This document shows positions 43,810 through 54,193 of a DNA stretch of 64,000 nucleotides, in pieces; position 1 is the first letter of the stretch, and each line of letters begins with the position of its first letter. The stretch is from an uncultured Bacteroidales bacterium (GTDB taxonomy: Bacteria > Bacteroidota > Bacteroidia > Bacteroidales > Bacteroidaceae): positions 62,001 to 126,000 of the forward strand of contig CACYZY010000007.1 of NCBI GenBank assembly GCA_902779085.1. The letters are read 5' to 3'. The notes beneath the pieces were generated by a model. The model saw nothing but the letters and a program-made list of their open reading frames with translations, had not been told where the DNA came from and ran no database searches. A program made the translations under genes and the position numbers.

Positions 43810-44997
43810 TTACTGAATGATGTCTAATGAGCGGAAACATTTCAATAAATGATCCACCGCAAAGTCTATCTGTTCCTTTGTATGAGTAGCCATTAGTGCA
43901 ACACGCACCAAAGTGTCTTGTGGTGCACAAGCAGGTGGTATTACAGGATTAATGAAGATACCCTCATCAAAAGCCAATTTTGTAACAGCAAAGGTCTTGT
44001 AAGTATCACGAACATACAAAGGAATAATAGGTGACTGGGTATCGCCAATCTCAAAACCTGCATCACGGAACTTCTCTAAAGCATAATTAGTAATCTCCCA
44101 CAACCTTTCTTGACGTTCTGGCTCATTCTGAATAATATGAAGAGCTTCAATCGTGGCTGCAGTAGCTGCAGGAGTACTGCTTGCCTGGAAAATATATGAA
44201 CGTGCACTATGACGTAATGCATTAATAATAGCAGATTCAGAAGCGACAAAACCTCCAAGGGAAGCAAGTGACTTACTAAATGTACCCATTATAAGATCCA
44301 CTTCATCTGTCACGCCAAAATAATCGCACACACCACGTCCTTGCTTACCAAACACGCCAATGCCATGAGCCTCATCTACATATACACAAGCATTATATTT
44401 CTTTTTCAATCGAATGATTTCAGGCAGATTGGCCAAATCGCCTTCCATAGAGAAAACGCCATCAACCACAATCAATTTAATCGCATTGGGTTCGCACTTC
44501 TTGAGTTCCTTCTCCAATGCATCCATATCATTATGCTTGTATTTAAGTTGGGTAGCAAATGAAAGACGACGGCCATCAACAATCGAAGCATGATCACGGT
44601 CGTCGCATATAATATAGTCACCACGTCCTACCAATTGGGGGATAACACCTTCATTTACAGTGAAACCTGTTGAGAAGCACAATGCTTCGTCTTTACCTAA
44701 GAACGCTGCAAGTTCTTTTTCAAGTTGAACGTGAATATCAAGTGTTCCATTTAACAAACGTGAGCCAGCACATCCTGTACCATATTTTTTTGTTGCTTCG
44801 ATTGAAGCATCAATAATTCTTTGGTCATAAGTTAAGCCCGTATAAGCGTTAGATCCAAACATTAGGACTTTTTTACCGCTCATCATGACTTCGGTGCCCT
44901 GGTGACTGTCAATCTCTCGGAAATAGGGGTAGACGCCTTTAGCCTTGTAATACTGAGGTTCTTGGTATTTACCTAACTTCTCTGATAGTAAACTCAT
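43810..44997 (-). CDS. spt: Serine palmitoyltransferase (alpha-oxoamine synthase)
   Basis: PLP enzyme joining serine and an acyl thioester to 3-ketosphinganine, the first step of sphingolipid synthesis. 395 residues, cytoplasmic. PLP lysine Lys242 in GTFSKSLAS, PLP-stacking His136 in DDRDHASIVDG, and VDEAHGIGVFG. The N-terminus (QYYKAKGVYPYFREI) and the C-terminal NPVIPPACAPQDTLVR closely resemble the characterised Bacteroides enzyme as I remember it; 2-amino-3-ketobutyrate CoA ligase (Kbl) is the alternative, but no threonine dehydrogenase gene is adjacent. Confidence 0.82.
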   Translation of the reverse strand: MSLLSEKLGKYQEPQYYKAKGVYPYFREIDSHQGTEVMMSGKKVLMFGSNAYTGLTYDQRIIDASIEATKKYGTGCAGSRLLNGTLDIHVQLEKELAAFLGKDEALCFSTGFTVNEGVIPQLVGRGDYIICDDRDHASIVDGRRLSFATQLKYKHNDMDALEKELKKCEPNAIKLIVVDGVFSMEGDLANLPEIIRLKKKYNACVYVDEAHGIGVFGKQGRGVCDYFGVTDEVDLIMGTFSKSLASLGGFVASESAIINALRHSARSYIFQASSTPAATAATIEALHIIQNEPERQERLWEITNYALEKFRDAGFEIGDTQSPIIPLYVRDTYKTFAVTKLAFDEGIFINPVIPPACAPQDTLVRVALMATHTKEQIDFAVDHLLKCFRSLDIIQ

Positions 44998-45034
44998 TTT
45001 TTTAAAAAATTTTATTATCGTTTAAACAAGGCTG

Positions 45035-45042
45035 CAAATTTA
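45035..45042 (-). promoter_or_regulatory. spt -7 element
   Basis: Minus-strand TAAATTTG fits TAnnTTTG, 37 bp upstream of the spt ATG; -33 half weak (TGTG at 22 bp). Confidence 0.45.
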
Positions 45043-45095
45043 CAAAAAATAGTTTGTATCATTGCACACTTTTTATAAAAAAGTGAATAATCATA

Positions 45096-45701
45096 TCATT
45101 TTTTATTCAAAGAAATATTTATAGATTCTATATATGACAATACATCATCTTTACCAACTCCTGTAAGAGAGGATGTTATAAAATAAGGAGGCAACTCTTC
45201 CCACTGTTCTTTCAATTTCTCTATATATCCTCTAATATTGTTTTCAGTTCGTGACTTAGACTGCTTATCTGCTTTTGTAAAGACTATAACAAAAGGCACT
45301 TGGTTCTCGCCAAGCCAGTTCATAAAATTCATGTCAATAGCTTGTGGTTCCAAACGGCTGTCAATCAGCACAAACAAGCAAGTCATCTCCATACGATTCT
45401 CAAGATAAGAACCTATAACTCGCTGAATATCTGCAACTCCCTTTTTACTTCGGTTTGCATATCCATAACCAGGCAAATCCACTAAATACCATTGTTTGTT
45501 GATTAAAAAATGATTAATAAGTAGCGTTTTGCCAGGAGTTGAAGATGTCATTGCCAATTTTTTATTACCTGTCAGCATGTTGATAAGACTGGACTTGCCC
45601 ACATTACTTCTTCCAATAAAAGCATATTCTGGGAAACCAGTCTTCGGGCATTTATTCACATCTGTATTACTAATAACAAATTCAGCACTAGTTATCTTCA
45701 T
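45096..45701 (-). CDS. engB: Ribosome biogenesis GTPase EngB/YsxC
   Basis: Essential GTPase in 50S assembly. 201 residues: P-loop GRSNVGKSS (30-38), switch [20 protein letters not shown] (G3), TKADK (G4), TSSLTG (G5). Start overlaps the end of lipB by 14 bases, so the two are translationally linked. Confidence 0.95.
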   Translation of the reverse strand: MKITSAEFVISNTDVNKCPKTGFPEYAFIGRSNVGKSSLINMLTGNKKLAMTSSTPGKTLLINHFLINKQWYLVDLPGYGYANRSKKGVADIQRVIGSYLENRMEMTCLFVLIDSRLEPQAIDMNFMNWLGENQVPFVIVFTKADKQSKSRTENNIRGYIEKLKEQWEELPPYFITSSLTGVGKDDVLSYIESINISLNKK

Positions 45702-46371
45702 TGTTCTTATTCAATAATTTAATCATATACTCAGCCAAACGATTTTTGACTTCATCCATGGGTACATCTGTTTTCAATTCTTTGGCTATTGAAGTTACAC
45801 CCTTATCAATAAAGCCACAAGGGTTAATGTAACTAAAATAACGGAGATCTGTATTTACATTTAGTGCCAACCCATGCATAGTAATATACCGACTACTTCT
45901 CACTCCGATGGCACATATTTTACGAGCGCGAGGCGTATAAGCATCTAGCCACACACCTGTCGCTTTCTCCATACGCATTGCTTGAATGCCGTAGGAAAAG
46001 CAAACATGAATTACAGCTTCTTCTATCAAATGGACATATTCTTTTAGCCCAAGATGAAAATGTTCCAGATCAAGAATGGGGTAACAAACCAACTGTCCAG
46101 GGCCATGATAGGTAATATCTCCTCCCCTGTCGATTTTATAGAAAGACGCTTTTAATTGCTGCAATTGCTGTTCAGAAACTAATAAATTAGCAGCTTTCCC
46201 ACTACGCCCCAGCGTATAGACATGAGGGTGTTCACAAAGAACAATACGGTCAACAGTTGCTGATTCTCCTCTTTGTTTTTGTTCTATCTTTTGATGGAAA
46301 AGGAGCTCTTGCCTTTCCCATGCTTTTGCATAATCAATGAGTCCCCAGTCTTCCGTAATCAGATTTCTCAT
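45688..46371 (-). CDS. lipB: Octanoyltransferase LipB
   Basis: Transfers octanoyl from ACP to lipoyl domains, including that of the glycine cleavage H protein that works with GcvP encoded 2 kb away. 227 residues. The signature [18 protein letters not shown], catalytic Lys in [18 protein letters not shown] and catalytic Cys in [10 protein letters not shown] are present. Confidence 0.95.
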   Translation of the reverse strand: MRNLITEDWGLIDYAKAWERQELLFHQKIEQKQRGESATVDRIVLCEHPHVYTLGRSGKAANLLVSEQQLQQLKASFYKIDRGGDITYHGPGQLVCYPILDLEHFHLGLKEYVHLIEEAVIHVCFSYGIQAMRMEKATGVWLDAYTPRARKICAIGVRSSRYITMHGLALNVNTDLRYFSYINPCGFIDKGVTSIAKELKTDVPMDEVKNRLAEYMIKLLNKNNEDN

Positions 46372-46390
46372 GTTTTTTTCTTTATGATTG

Positions 46391-46420
46391 CAAAGATAAG
46401 AAAAATAATTTGTATCTTCG
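46391..46420. promoter_or_regulatory. Facing -7 elements between lipB and the DUF3298 gene
   Basis: CAAAGATA (46391-46398) is TATCTTTG on the minus strand for lipB; TATCTTCG (46413-46420) on the plus strand is a one-mismatch -7 for the DUF3298 gene. The two form a near-perfect inverted repeat with a 14-bp spacer. Confidence 0.5.
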
Positions 46421-46458
46421 CTATCTGAATTTGCATATTCATATTAACAGCCATAGGC

Positions 46459-47307
46459 ATGAAAAGACAATTTGTCATTACAATCTTCATTTTACTTACT
46501 TCCAGTATCTTTTTTTATGGATGCCAACAAGATAGGAAACTAGCAGGTCACCTAAAGTATGACAATATCATACTAGAGGAAAGTCAGCACTTATTTGCAG
46601 AAGAAAACAAGCCTCAAGCAAAATTGAGAATTAATTTTTCTTTCATCAAGGAATCTTCTGATGAAAAAATGAAAGACAGCATTAATCATATGTTACAAGG
46701 ACTCGTGTTTGGGAACAAATTCGCTACACAAGATCCACAACAAGCCGTTAGACTGTACGCCAACAATTACTTTTCCAACTATCGTAAAGATCTGGAACCT
46801 ATGTATCGTGATGAGAGCGCAGATATCGGTGGAGAGCCTAACGATATTTGGTACTCATATGAACACGAGACAGAGACTAAAGTGGAATATTACGACAAGC
46901 ACCTTCTAACCTATAGGTTTTATTTGGAAGAGTTTACTGGAGGTGCCCATCCCGTTTATTTTACCAATTTCTTGAATATTGATTTACGCACATTAAAACA
47001 GATAGAGCTGAATGATTTACTAATAGGTGAATATGATGAAGAATTAACAGAGATGCTCATCACCCAACTTATGGAAGATACTGGGGCATCTACAAAAGAA
47101 GAATTAGAAGAGTTAGGATATGGCACCACCGCTGATATCATACCAACTGAGAATTTCAAGTTAACGCCTGGAGGCATATCATTCCTTTATAACATTTATG
47201 AAATAGCTCCTTATGTCATCGGGCCTGTAGAAATTGATTTAAGTTTTAGACAGCTTGAGCCTATTCTAAATACAGAATATATGATTGTAAAAGAATTAAA
47301 GAATTAA
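46459..47307 (+). CDS. DUF3298-domain lipoprotein
   Basis: 282 residues with a lipoprotein signal (FFYGCQQ, Cys22). C-terminal DUF3298/RsiV-like domain: SYEHETETKVEYYDKHLLTYRFYLEEFTGGAHP in segments about 133-165, INIDLRTLKQIELNDLL, then LTPGGISFLYNIYEIAPYV, a region seen in RsiV (lysozyme-binding anti-sigma factor) and in PdaC. No sigma factor is nearby, so a regulatory role is not supported. Likely tethered to the inner leaflet of the outer membrane. rsmG follows after 25 bp. Confidence 0.8.
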   Translation: MKRQFVITIFILLTSSIFFYGCQQDRKLAGHLKYDNIILEESQHLFAEENKPQAKLRINFSFIKESSDEKMKDSINHMLQGLVFGNKFATQDPQQAVRLYANNYFSNYRKDLEPMYRDESADIGGEPNDIWYSYEHETETKVEYYDKHLLTYRFYLEEFTGGAHPVYFTNFLNIDLRTLKQIELNDLLIGEYDEELTEMLITQLMEDTGASTKEELEELGYGTTADIIPTENFKLTPGGISFLYNIYEIAPYVIGPVEIDLSFRQLEPILNTEYMIVKELKN

Positions 47308-47332
47308 AGTTTTCTTTTTATTTGAATTATCG

Positions 47333-47968
47333 ATGGATAATAGCCGATGGGAAATAATTATAAAGTATTTCGACGGACTGACTTTGGAACAACAAAGACA
47401 GTTTAAAGCATTGGGAAACTTATATGAAGATTGGAATGCCAAAATCAATGTGATATCTCGCAAGGATACTGACAATCTATATGAACATCACGTATTACAT
47501 TCTTTAGGCATTGCCAAAGTCATTAACTTTAAGCCTGGTACTATGGTTATGGACTTGGGTTCAGGAGGTGGTTTCCCAGGTATTCCATTAGCTATTTTCT
47601 TTCCTGAAGTTAAGTTCCACCTCATTGATAGCATAGGCAAGAAAATACGCGTAGCTACTGAAATCAGTCAAAGTATTGGTTTGAAAAATGTTTCTTTCGC
47701 ACATGAAAGAGCTGAGGAAGAGAAAGCTAAATTCGACTACGTCGTTAGTCGTGCAGTAATGCCCCTTGGAGATTTAGTAAAATTAGCCAAGAAGAACATT
47801 AAGAAACAGCAGCAAAATGCTTTACCTAATGGCATTATTTGCCTGAAAGGAGGGGGATTAGAACAAGAGATTTCTCATCTAAAAAGCAGGAGTCTGACAT
47901 GGGACCTTTCTGATTATTTTGACGAAACATATTTTGAAACAAAGAAAGTAGTATTTACAGCTATATGA
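47333..47968 (+). CDS. rsmG: 16S rRNA (guanine-527-N7)-methyltransferase
   Basis: SAM-dependent methylation of G527 of 16S rRNA. 211 residues. SAM motif VMDLGSGGGFPGIPLA, the N-terminal NVISRKD and the VSRAVMPLGDLVKL segment are typical of RsmG/GidB. Overlaps the following MBL gene by four bases. Confidence 0.95.
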   Translation: MDNSRWEIIIKYFDGLTLEQQRQFKALGNLYEDWNAKINVISRKDTDNLYEHHVLHSLGIAKVINFKPGTMVMDLGSGGGFPGIPLAIFFPEVKFHLIDSIGKKIRVATEISQSIGLKNVSFAHERAEEEKAKFDYVVSRAVMPLGDLVKLAKKNIKKQQQNALPNGIICLKGGGLEQEISHLKSRSLTWDLSDYFDETYFETKKVVFTAI

Positions 47969-48606
47969 AAATAAAGAGATTTGAATTTAACATGTTCCCC
48001 GTAAACTGCTACGTATTGTGGGATGATACCCACGAAGCAGTTCTGATAGACCCTGGGTGCTATTATGAGGAAGAAAAAACTGCCCTAAAAGATTTTATTA
48101 CTAGTAATGAGTTAGTAGTGAAGCATCTTCTGAACACCCATCTGCACATAGACCATATCTGTGGCAATCCTTTTTGTGAGAGGACCTTTGGCGTTAAAAG
48201 CGAGGCACATGAAGCTGACCTCTTTTGGATAAAAGAGGCTCCCAAACAAAGCAGAATGTTTGGAGTAAAGTTGGATCAAGAGCCTGCGCCACCTTCTACA
48301 CATCTACACGAAGGTAATTTCGTTTTCTTTGGAAACACTAAGCTTGAAGTAATTCATGTGCCAGGTCATTCACCTGGTAGCATCGTTTTCTATTGTGCAG
48401 CAGACAATTGTTTGTTTTCTGGTGATGTCCTTTTTCAAGGCAGCATAGGACGAGCTGACTTAGCTGGTGGTAATTTTGATACACTGATAGAAGGTATTTG
48501 CGAGAAATTGTTTGTTCTTCCAGACGACACTATTGTTTACCCTGGGCATGGAGCGCCTACATCTATTGGAATAGAAAAGACAGAGAATCCCTTTTTCAGG
48601 ATTTAA
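47965..48606 (+). CDS. MBL-fold metallohydrolase (glyoxalase II-like)
   Basis: 213 residues. Zinc motif THLHIDH (HxHxDH), further ligands in VPGHSPGS (His), FSGDVLF (Asp) and YPGHGAPT (His): all seven canonical ligands appear present, so an active dinuclear hydrolase is likely. Glyoxalase-II-like thioester hydrolysis is a guess; substrate not determinable. Translationally coupled to rsmG. Confidence 0.88.
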   Translation: MKIKRFEFNMFPVNCYVLWDDTHEAVLIDPGCYYEEEKTALKDFITSNELVVKHLLNTHLHIDHICGNPFCERTFGVKSEAHEADLFWIKEAPKQSRMFGVKLDQEPAPPSTHLHEGNFVFFGNTKLEVIHVPGHSPGSIVFYCAADNCLFSGDVLFQGSIGRADLAGGNFDTLIEGICEKLFVLPDDTIVYPGHGAPTSIGIEKTENPFFRI

Positions 48607-48662
48607 TTGCATTCTCTGAAAAAAAGATAGTATTTATTAAAGTATAATAACCTAAAAACTAT

Positions 48663-51515
48663 ATGAAAACTGACCTTTTAGTAAATCGTCATGTCGGCAT
48701 TAATGAAGCCGATGAGCAGTTGATGTTACAGAAAATAGGTGTAAAAAACCTTGACGAGTTGATTTACAAAACAATCCCTAGTGACATCCGCCTAAAGGAG
48801 CCTTTAGACTTGCCCGTAGCTATGACAGAATATGAGTATGCTAAACACATAGCTGAATTGGGAGCTATGAACAAGTTGTATACCACGTATATTGGCATGG
48901 GATGGTACAACACCATCACACCTGCTGTTATCCAGCGCAATGTATTCGAAAACCCTGTATGGTACACCTCCTATACACCCTATCAGTCAGAGGTATCACA
49001 AGGTCGTTTAGAGGCACTCATGAATTTTCAAACAGCCATTTCCGACCTAACAGGTATGCCTTTGGCAAACTGCTCGTTGCTGGACGAAGCGACAGCTGCC
49101 GCTGAAGCTATTACTATGATGTATAACCTCCGTTCTCGTACTCAGCAGAAAGCAGGAGCTAATGTTGTTTTTGTTGATGATAGCATTTTCCCACAGACAC
49201 TGGCCGTTATGAAAACACGTGCAGTTCCGCAAGGGATTGTCATCAAAACAGGTAATTACAAAACTGCAGTTCTGACGCCAGAAGTTTTTGCATGCATCGT
49301 TCAATATCCTAATGCAAACGGCAACGTGGAAGATTATCACGAATTTGTTAATAAGGCACATGCTTCAGAATGTAAGGTTGCTGTAGACGCAGACATTTTA
49401 AGTTTGGCCCTACTGACACCTCCTGGAGAATGGGGCGCTGATATTGTTTTTGGCAGTTCACAGCGTTTAGGTACACCCATGTATTATGGTGGTCCTTCAG
49501 CAGCCTTCTTTGCTACACGAGATGAATACAAACGTCAAATGCCAGGACGCATCATTGGTTTGTCAAAAGACAAATATGGAAAGACCTGTTTCCGCATGGC
49601 TTTACAAACCCGTGAACAGCACATCAAACGCGAAAAGGCGACTTCAAACATTTGCACATCGCAGGCTTTGTTAGCTAGCATGGCTGGTTTTTATGCCGTA
49701 TACCACGGGCAAGAAGGCATTCGCACCATTGCCGAACGCATACATAGCATTGCTTCACTTTTGGCAAAAAAATTAGAATCATACGGCTACAAGCAGTTTA
49801 ACGAGCAATACTTTGATACGCTCCATTTAGGTTTGCCTAAGGGAACGACAATTGAACAGCTGAAAGCCGTAGCTCTTCAACATGAGATTAATTTACATTA
49901 CTTCAGCAATGGACATGTGGGATTGAGCATTGACGAGACCACAGACATCTCAGCTGTTAATGAGTTGTTGCGCATTTTTGCAACAGCTGCTCAGCATGAG
50001 TTTGAAGCTATTGATGACGTACCAATTATTAATAACATTAATAAGATTTTTTTACGCACGTCTGCTTACCTAACACATGAAGTATTCCAGAAATATCATA
50101 CCGAAATGGAGATGATGCGATACATCAAACGACTCGACCGTAAGGATATCTCTCTTACTCACTCCATGATTTCATTAGGTTCATGCACCATGAAGATGAA
50201 TCCTGCTTCAGAGATGTTGCCTCTGAGTCGAGCTGAATTTGCTAACCTCCATCCATTAGTACCTGCTGACCAGGCATTAGGTTATCGCAAGCTGATAGAT
50301 AACCTCTGCGAGGAGCTGAAAATCATCACAGGTTTTGATGGAGTGACATTACAACCGAACTCTGGCGCTGCTGGCGAGTACACAGGTTTGCGTATTATCC
50401 GCTCTTATCTGGAAAGCATTAACCAGCCACAACGAAACATAGTTCTCATTCCAGCTTCGGCTCATGGCACCAATCCAGCTTCGGCTGTTCAGGCAGGCTT
50501 TACTCCTGTTACCGTTGCTTGCGACGAGAAAGGCAATGTTGATTTGAATGACCTGCGCGAGAAAGCAGAAACCAACAAGGATTCATTAGCTGCTTTAATG
50601 ATTACCTACCCTTCTACTCACGGTATTTTTGAGGTAGAGATTAAGGAAATATGCAATATCATCCATGCCTGTGGAGCACAAGTATATATGGATGGTGCCA
50701 ACATGAATGCACAGGTTGGACTTACCAATCCTGGTACTATCGGTGCAGACGTCTGTCATTTGAATTTACATAAGACTTTCTCTTCTCCTCATGGAGGTGG
50801 TGGTCCTGGCGTAGGTCCTGTTTGTGTGAAACAACACTTGGTTCCATTTTTACCTGGTCACCCATTGTTTGGTAATTCTGCAAACGAAGTATCATCTGCT
50901 CCATATGGGAGTGCGGGTATCTTACCTATCGCTTATGGATACATCCGCATGATGGGTACCGAGGGACTAACTCGCGCAACTAAAATTGCTATTTTGAGTG
51001 CCAACTATCTGGCTAAATGTCTGCAAGACACCTATGGAATCGTATATCGTGGAGTCAACGGATTTGTGGGTCATGAAATGATACTGGATTGCCGTAAGTT
51101 GCACGAGGAAGTAGGTATAAGCGAAGCTGATATTGCAAAGCGTCTGATGGATTATGGTTATCATGCTCCTACCCTTTCATTCCCTGTTCATGGAACTTTG
51201 ATGGTAGAGCCTACTGAAAGCGAGAGCTTAGCAGAACTTGACAATTTTATCGAAGTGATGCAGACCATCTGGCAGGAAATTGAGGAAGTTAGAAATGGCA
51301 CTGCAGACAAAGTTGACAATGTATTAGTGAATGCTCCTCATCCTGAGTATGAAGTGGTAGCAAACGAATGGAGCCACAGTTATAGCCGTGAGAAAGCAGC
51401 CTATCCTATTGAAAGTGTGAAAGAGAATAAGTTCTGGATCAATGTGGCTCGTGTTAATGACACGCTGGGTGATCGTAAGTTACTGAGCACACGCTACCAA
51501 TCATTTGAAGAATGA
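48663..51515 (+). CDS. gcvP: Glycine dehydrogenase (decarboxylating), P protein
   Basis: PLP-dependent decarboxylation of glycine and transfer of aminomethyl to lipoyl-H protein. 950 residues, single-chain P1+P2 form: N-terminal half (TYIGMGWYNTITP, SLLDEATAAAEA), C-terminal half with the PLP lysine in HLNLHKTFSSPHGGGGPG. The gcvT and gcvH genes are not in the window. No glycine riboswitch can fit in the 56-bp gap upstream. Confidence 0.96.
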   Translation: MKTDLLVNRHVGINEADEQLMLQKIGVKNLDELIYKTIPSDIRLKEPLDLPVAMTEYEYAKHIAELGAMNKLYTTYIGMGWYNTITPAVIQRNVFENPVWYTSYTPYQSEVSQGRLEALMNFQTAISDLTGMPLANCSLLDEATAAAEAITMMYNLRSRTQQKAGANVVFVDDSIFPQTLAVMKTRAVPQGIVIKTGNYKTAVLTPEVFACIVQYPNANGNVEDYHEFVNKAHASECKVAVDADILSLALLTPPGEWGADIVFGSSQRLGTPMYYGGPSAAFFATRDEYKRQMPGRIIGLSKDKYGKTCFRMALQTREQHIKREKATSNICTSQALLASMAGFYAVYHGQEGIRTIAERIHSIASLLAKKLESYGYKQFNEQYFDTLHLGLPKGTTIEQLKAVALQHEINLHYFSNGHVGLSIDETTDISAVNELLRIFATAAQHEFEAIDDVPIINNINKIFLRTSAYLTHEVFQKYHTEMEMMRYIKRLDRKDISLTHSMISLGSCTMKMNPASEMLPLSRAEFANLHPLVPADQALGYRKLIDNLCEELKIITGFDGVTLQPNSGAAGEYTGLRIIRSYLESINQPQRNIVLIPASAHGTNPASAVQAGFTPVTVACDEKGNVDLNDLREKAETNKDSLAALMITYPSTHGIFEVEIKEICNIIHACGAQVYMDGANMNAQVGLTNPGTIGADVCHLNLHKTFSSPHGGGGPGVGPVCVKQHLVPFLPGHPLFGNSANEVSSAPYGSAGILPIAYGYIRMMGTEGLTRATKIAILSANYLAKCLQDTYGIVYRGVNGFVGHEMILDCRKLHEEVGISEADIAKRLMDYGYHAPTLSFPVHGTLMVEPTESESLAELDNFIEVMQTIWQEIEEVRNGTADKVDNVLVNAPHPEYEVVANEWSHSYSREKAAYPIESVKENKFWINVARVNDTLGDRKLLSTRYQSFEE

Positions 51516-51544
51516 ATAAAGAAAGATTAAGATCTGCAGAAAAG

Positions 51545-52141
51545 TCAATCACTGAAGCGTAAAGTATCTACTTTCTGCAACCGATCCTTAAGCCTGTCAA
51601 ATTGACTCTTTCTGATACGTAAAGTCATTCGGCAATTATTATCAAAGTCCTGGGAGATAATCTCAGGACTTTCTTCTTTCACAATCTTCATTACATCATT
51701 CATAAAAGGATATTCAAAGAAGAAAGTAATATCGGCGTCCACCGTCTTTTCTATGATTTCTGCTGCATTAAGAGCTTCTTGTGCCGCAGCCTTATAAGCC
51801 ACAATCAAACCGCTAGTACCCAGTTTGATACCGCCGAAATATCGTACCACAACCAATAAAATATCAGTAAGGTCAAAAGAATTTATCTGTCCTAAAATCG
51901 GACGGCCTGCTGTTCCGCTGGGCTCACCATTGTCGTTGGCACGAAAATTGGTACGCTCTGCTCCTAACATATAGGCATAACAAACATGACGTGCATCAAA
52001 ATACTTTTTCTCGTAGAATTTTAAGTATTCTTTAACCTCATCAAGGGAACGTACTGGTATAGCAAAGGCAAGGAACTTACTCCGTTTCTCGGAGTAAGTT
52101 CCTTCTGCCAATCTTGCTATCGTCTTATAAGTATCGTCCAA
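51545..52141 (-). CDS. YigZ/IMPACT-family protein
   Basis: 198 residues; UPF0029 N-terminal domain (KRSKFLAFAIPVRS, FDARHVCYAYMLG, DNGEPSGTAGRPILGQI, VVVRYFGGIKLGTSGL), then a small C-terminal DUF1949 domain. Homologs bind ribosomes or act in translation stress; role here not known. Two bases after serA, so probably the third gene of a serC-serA-yigZ operon. Confidence 0.88.
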   Translation of the reverse strand: MDDTYKTIARLAEGTYSEKRSKFLAFAIPVRSLDEVKEYLKFYEKKYFDARHVCYAYMLGAERTNFRANDNGEPSGTAGRPILGQINSFDLTDILLVVVRYFGGIKLGTSGLIVAYKAAAQEALNAAEIIEKTVDADITFFFEYPFMNDVMKIVKEESPEIISQDFDNNCRMTLRIRKSQFDRLKDRLQKVDTLRFSD

Positions 52142-52143
52142 TG

Positions 52144-53064
52144 TTATTTGTTGACTTGGAATTTCGTTATACCGTCGCGCAAAAAACCAACAATCTGCTT
52201 GGCAGCAGCAATGCCGGCATTGATATTTGCCTCTGCTGTCTGAGCACCCATCTTCTTAGGTGTAGCAAAATATCTGCCTGCAAATTTTGCTGCAAAGTCT
52301 TCTGCAGCTGCAGGAGCAATATCCGACACATATTTCAGATCCTCACGCTCCTCCATCAACTTGATCAAACCAGCCTCATCAATCACTTCCTTGCGAGCAG
52401 TATTAATCAAGATACCACCCTTTGGCAAACGACTTACCATCTCATAATTGATAGAATTCTTTGTCTCTGGGGTAGCAGGAATATGCAATGAAACAATATC
52501 ACAAGTATCGAACAAGGCTTCTGTGGAATCAACAGCATGCACACCTGCAGCCTCAATAACTTCCTTAGGACAGAATGCATCGTAAGCATAAATATCCATA
52601 CCGAAACCTGCTGCGATGCGAGCCACGTTACGACCTACATTGCCAAAAGCAAGGATACCCAGTTTCTTACCCTTCAATTCTGTTCCTGCCTTGCCGTTGT
52701 AGAAATTACGAACAGCAAACACCAGCAAACCAAACACTAGTTCAGCCACAGCATTTGAATTCTGGCCTGGTGTATTCATCACTACCACATTATGAGCAGT
52801 AGCTGCAGCTAAGTCAACATTGTCATAGCCTGCGCCTGCGCGCACTACAATCTTTAACTGTTTGGCTGCATCCAGCACCTCATTGTCGATTATATCACTA
52901 CGGATAATCACTGCATCAGCATCTTTTACCGCCTCCAGTAGCTGTGCCTTCTCTGTATATTTTTCTAACAATGCCAGTTCGTAGCCAGCACCTTCTATCT
53001 CCTGACGGATGCCGTCAACAGCCACTTTGGCGAACGGCTTCTCTGTAGCAATTAATACTTTCAT
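52144..53064 (-). CDS. serA: D-3-phosphoglycerate dehydrogenase (short form)
   Basis: First committed step of serine synthesis, 3-phosphoglycerate to 3-phosphohydroxypyruvate. 306 residues, a D-2-hydroxyacid dehydrogenase without C-terminal ACT domain, so serine feedback through ACT is not expected. Visible: RAGAGYDNVDL, the Rossmann loop LAFGNVGRNVARI, catalytic Arg in INTARKEVID; the usual Glu/His tract is atypical (APAAAEDFA). Between serC and yigZ; the operon context supports SerA. Confidence 0.88.
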   Translation of the reverse strand: MKVLIATEKPFAKVAVDGIRQEIEGAGYELALLEKYTEKAQLLEAVKDADAVIIRSDIIDNEVLDAAKQLKIVVRAGAGYDNVDLAAATAHNVVVMNTPGQNSNAVAELVFGLLVFAVRNFYNGKAGTELKGKKLGILAFGNVGRNVARIAAGFGMDIYAYDAFCPKEVIEAAGVHAVDSTEALFDTCDIVSLHIPATPETKNSINYEMVSRLPKGGILINTARKEVIDEAGLIKLMEEREDLKYVSDIAPAAAEDFAAKFAGRYFATPKKMGAQTAEANINAGIAAAKQIVGFLRDGITKFQVNK

Positions 53065-53067
53065 CTT

Positions 53068-54135
53068 TTAATGTTTTGATTCAAACAACTGCATGCAAGC
53101 CACCAGTGCCTTCACACCTTCCAGAGGCTGAGCATTATAGCAAGAAGCACGGAAGCCACCTACATCACGATGGCCTTTCACGCCAACCATACCGTTCGCA
53201 ACTGCAAAGTCCAAGAAATCTTTCTCCAGATCCTTGTATTCGTCCGCCATCACAAAGCAAAGGTTCATCAATGAACGGTCCTCAGGAACAACGGTTCCAC
53301 GGAACATCTTGTTGCGATCAATCTCATTATACAACATCTCTGCACGTTCTTTTGCACGACGATCCATTTCCTCTACACCACCAGATCTCTTAATCCAGCG
53401 CAAATTTTCCAAAGCAGAATAAATAGGTACTACAGGAGGTGTATTGAACATAGAGCCCTTTGCCACATGAGTGCGATAGTCAAGCATAGTAGGAATATAA
53501 CGGCTCACCTTACCCAATTCATCATCTTTCACAATCACCAATGTAACACCAGCCATTGCCAAATTCTTCTGAGCACCTGCATAAATACACTTGTATTTCT
53601 TCACATCGATTGGACGACTGAAGATATCAGAAGACATATCAGCAATCATTGGCACCGGAACATCCAGATCCTTACGAATCTCTGTACCATAGATAGTATT
53701 ATTGGTGGTGATATGCAGATAATCAACATCTGCAGGGCAAGTCCATCCCTTAGGAATATAAGTAAAGTTCTTGTCAGCAGAAGAAGCCACTTCTACTACC
53801 TCACCGAAACCCTTTGCTTCCTTCAGCGCTTTCTTTGCCCACACACCAGTATTCAAGTATGCAGCTTTCTTCTCCAGAAAGTTATAAGGTACCATGCAGA
53901 ACTCCAAACTTGCACCACCTCCAAGGAAAATGACTGAATAGCCCTCAGGGATGTCGAGAATTTCCTTAATAAGAGCCACAGCCTCATCAACTACTGGCTG
54001 AAAATCTTTTGCACGATGGCTGATTTCCATCAGAGACAAACCTGAACCATTGAAATCAAGAATCTGCTGGGCAGTAGCCTCAATCACCTCACGAGGGAGA
54101 ATTGAAGGACCTGCATTGAAATTATACTTCTTCAT
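53068..54135 (-). CDS. serC: Phosphoserine aminotransferase
   Basis: PLP transaminase converting 3-phosphohydroxypyruvate to phosphoserine. 355 residues. Start [18 protein letters not shown]-phosphate loop [11 protein letters not shown] lysine in [12 protein letters not shown], substrate site [14 protein letters not shown]: all as in SerC. First gene of the serine operon with its own promoter. Confidence 0.95.
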   Translation of the reverse strand: MKKYNFNAGPSILPREVIEATAQQILDFNGSGLSLMEISHRAKDFQPVVDEAVALIKEILDIPEGYSVIFLGGGASLEFCMVPYNFLEKKAAYLNTGVWAKKALKEAKGFGEVVEVASSADKNFTYIPKGWTCPADVDYLHITTNNTIYGTEIRKDLDVPVPMIADMSSDIFSRPIDVKKYKCIYAGAQKNLAMAGVTLVIVKDDELGKVSRYIPTMLDYRTHVAKGSMFNTPPVVPIYSALENLRWIKRSGGVEEMDRRAKERAEMLYNEIDRNKMFRGTVVPEDRSLMNLCFVMADEYKDLEKDFLDFAVANGMVGVKGHRDVGGFRASCYNAQPLEGVKALVACMQLFESKH

Positions 54136-54193
54136 AAAGCATTTGTTTATTAAATAAAACGGTTTTGTTTCCTTTTTTACAATTTTTACGGTG

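Noticed and set aside
48607..48662. Glycine riboswitch ahead of gcvP
   Set aside because: The 56-bp gap is too short and has no glycine-aptamer features.
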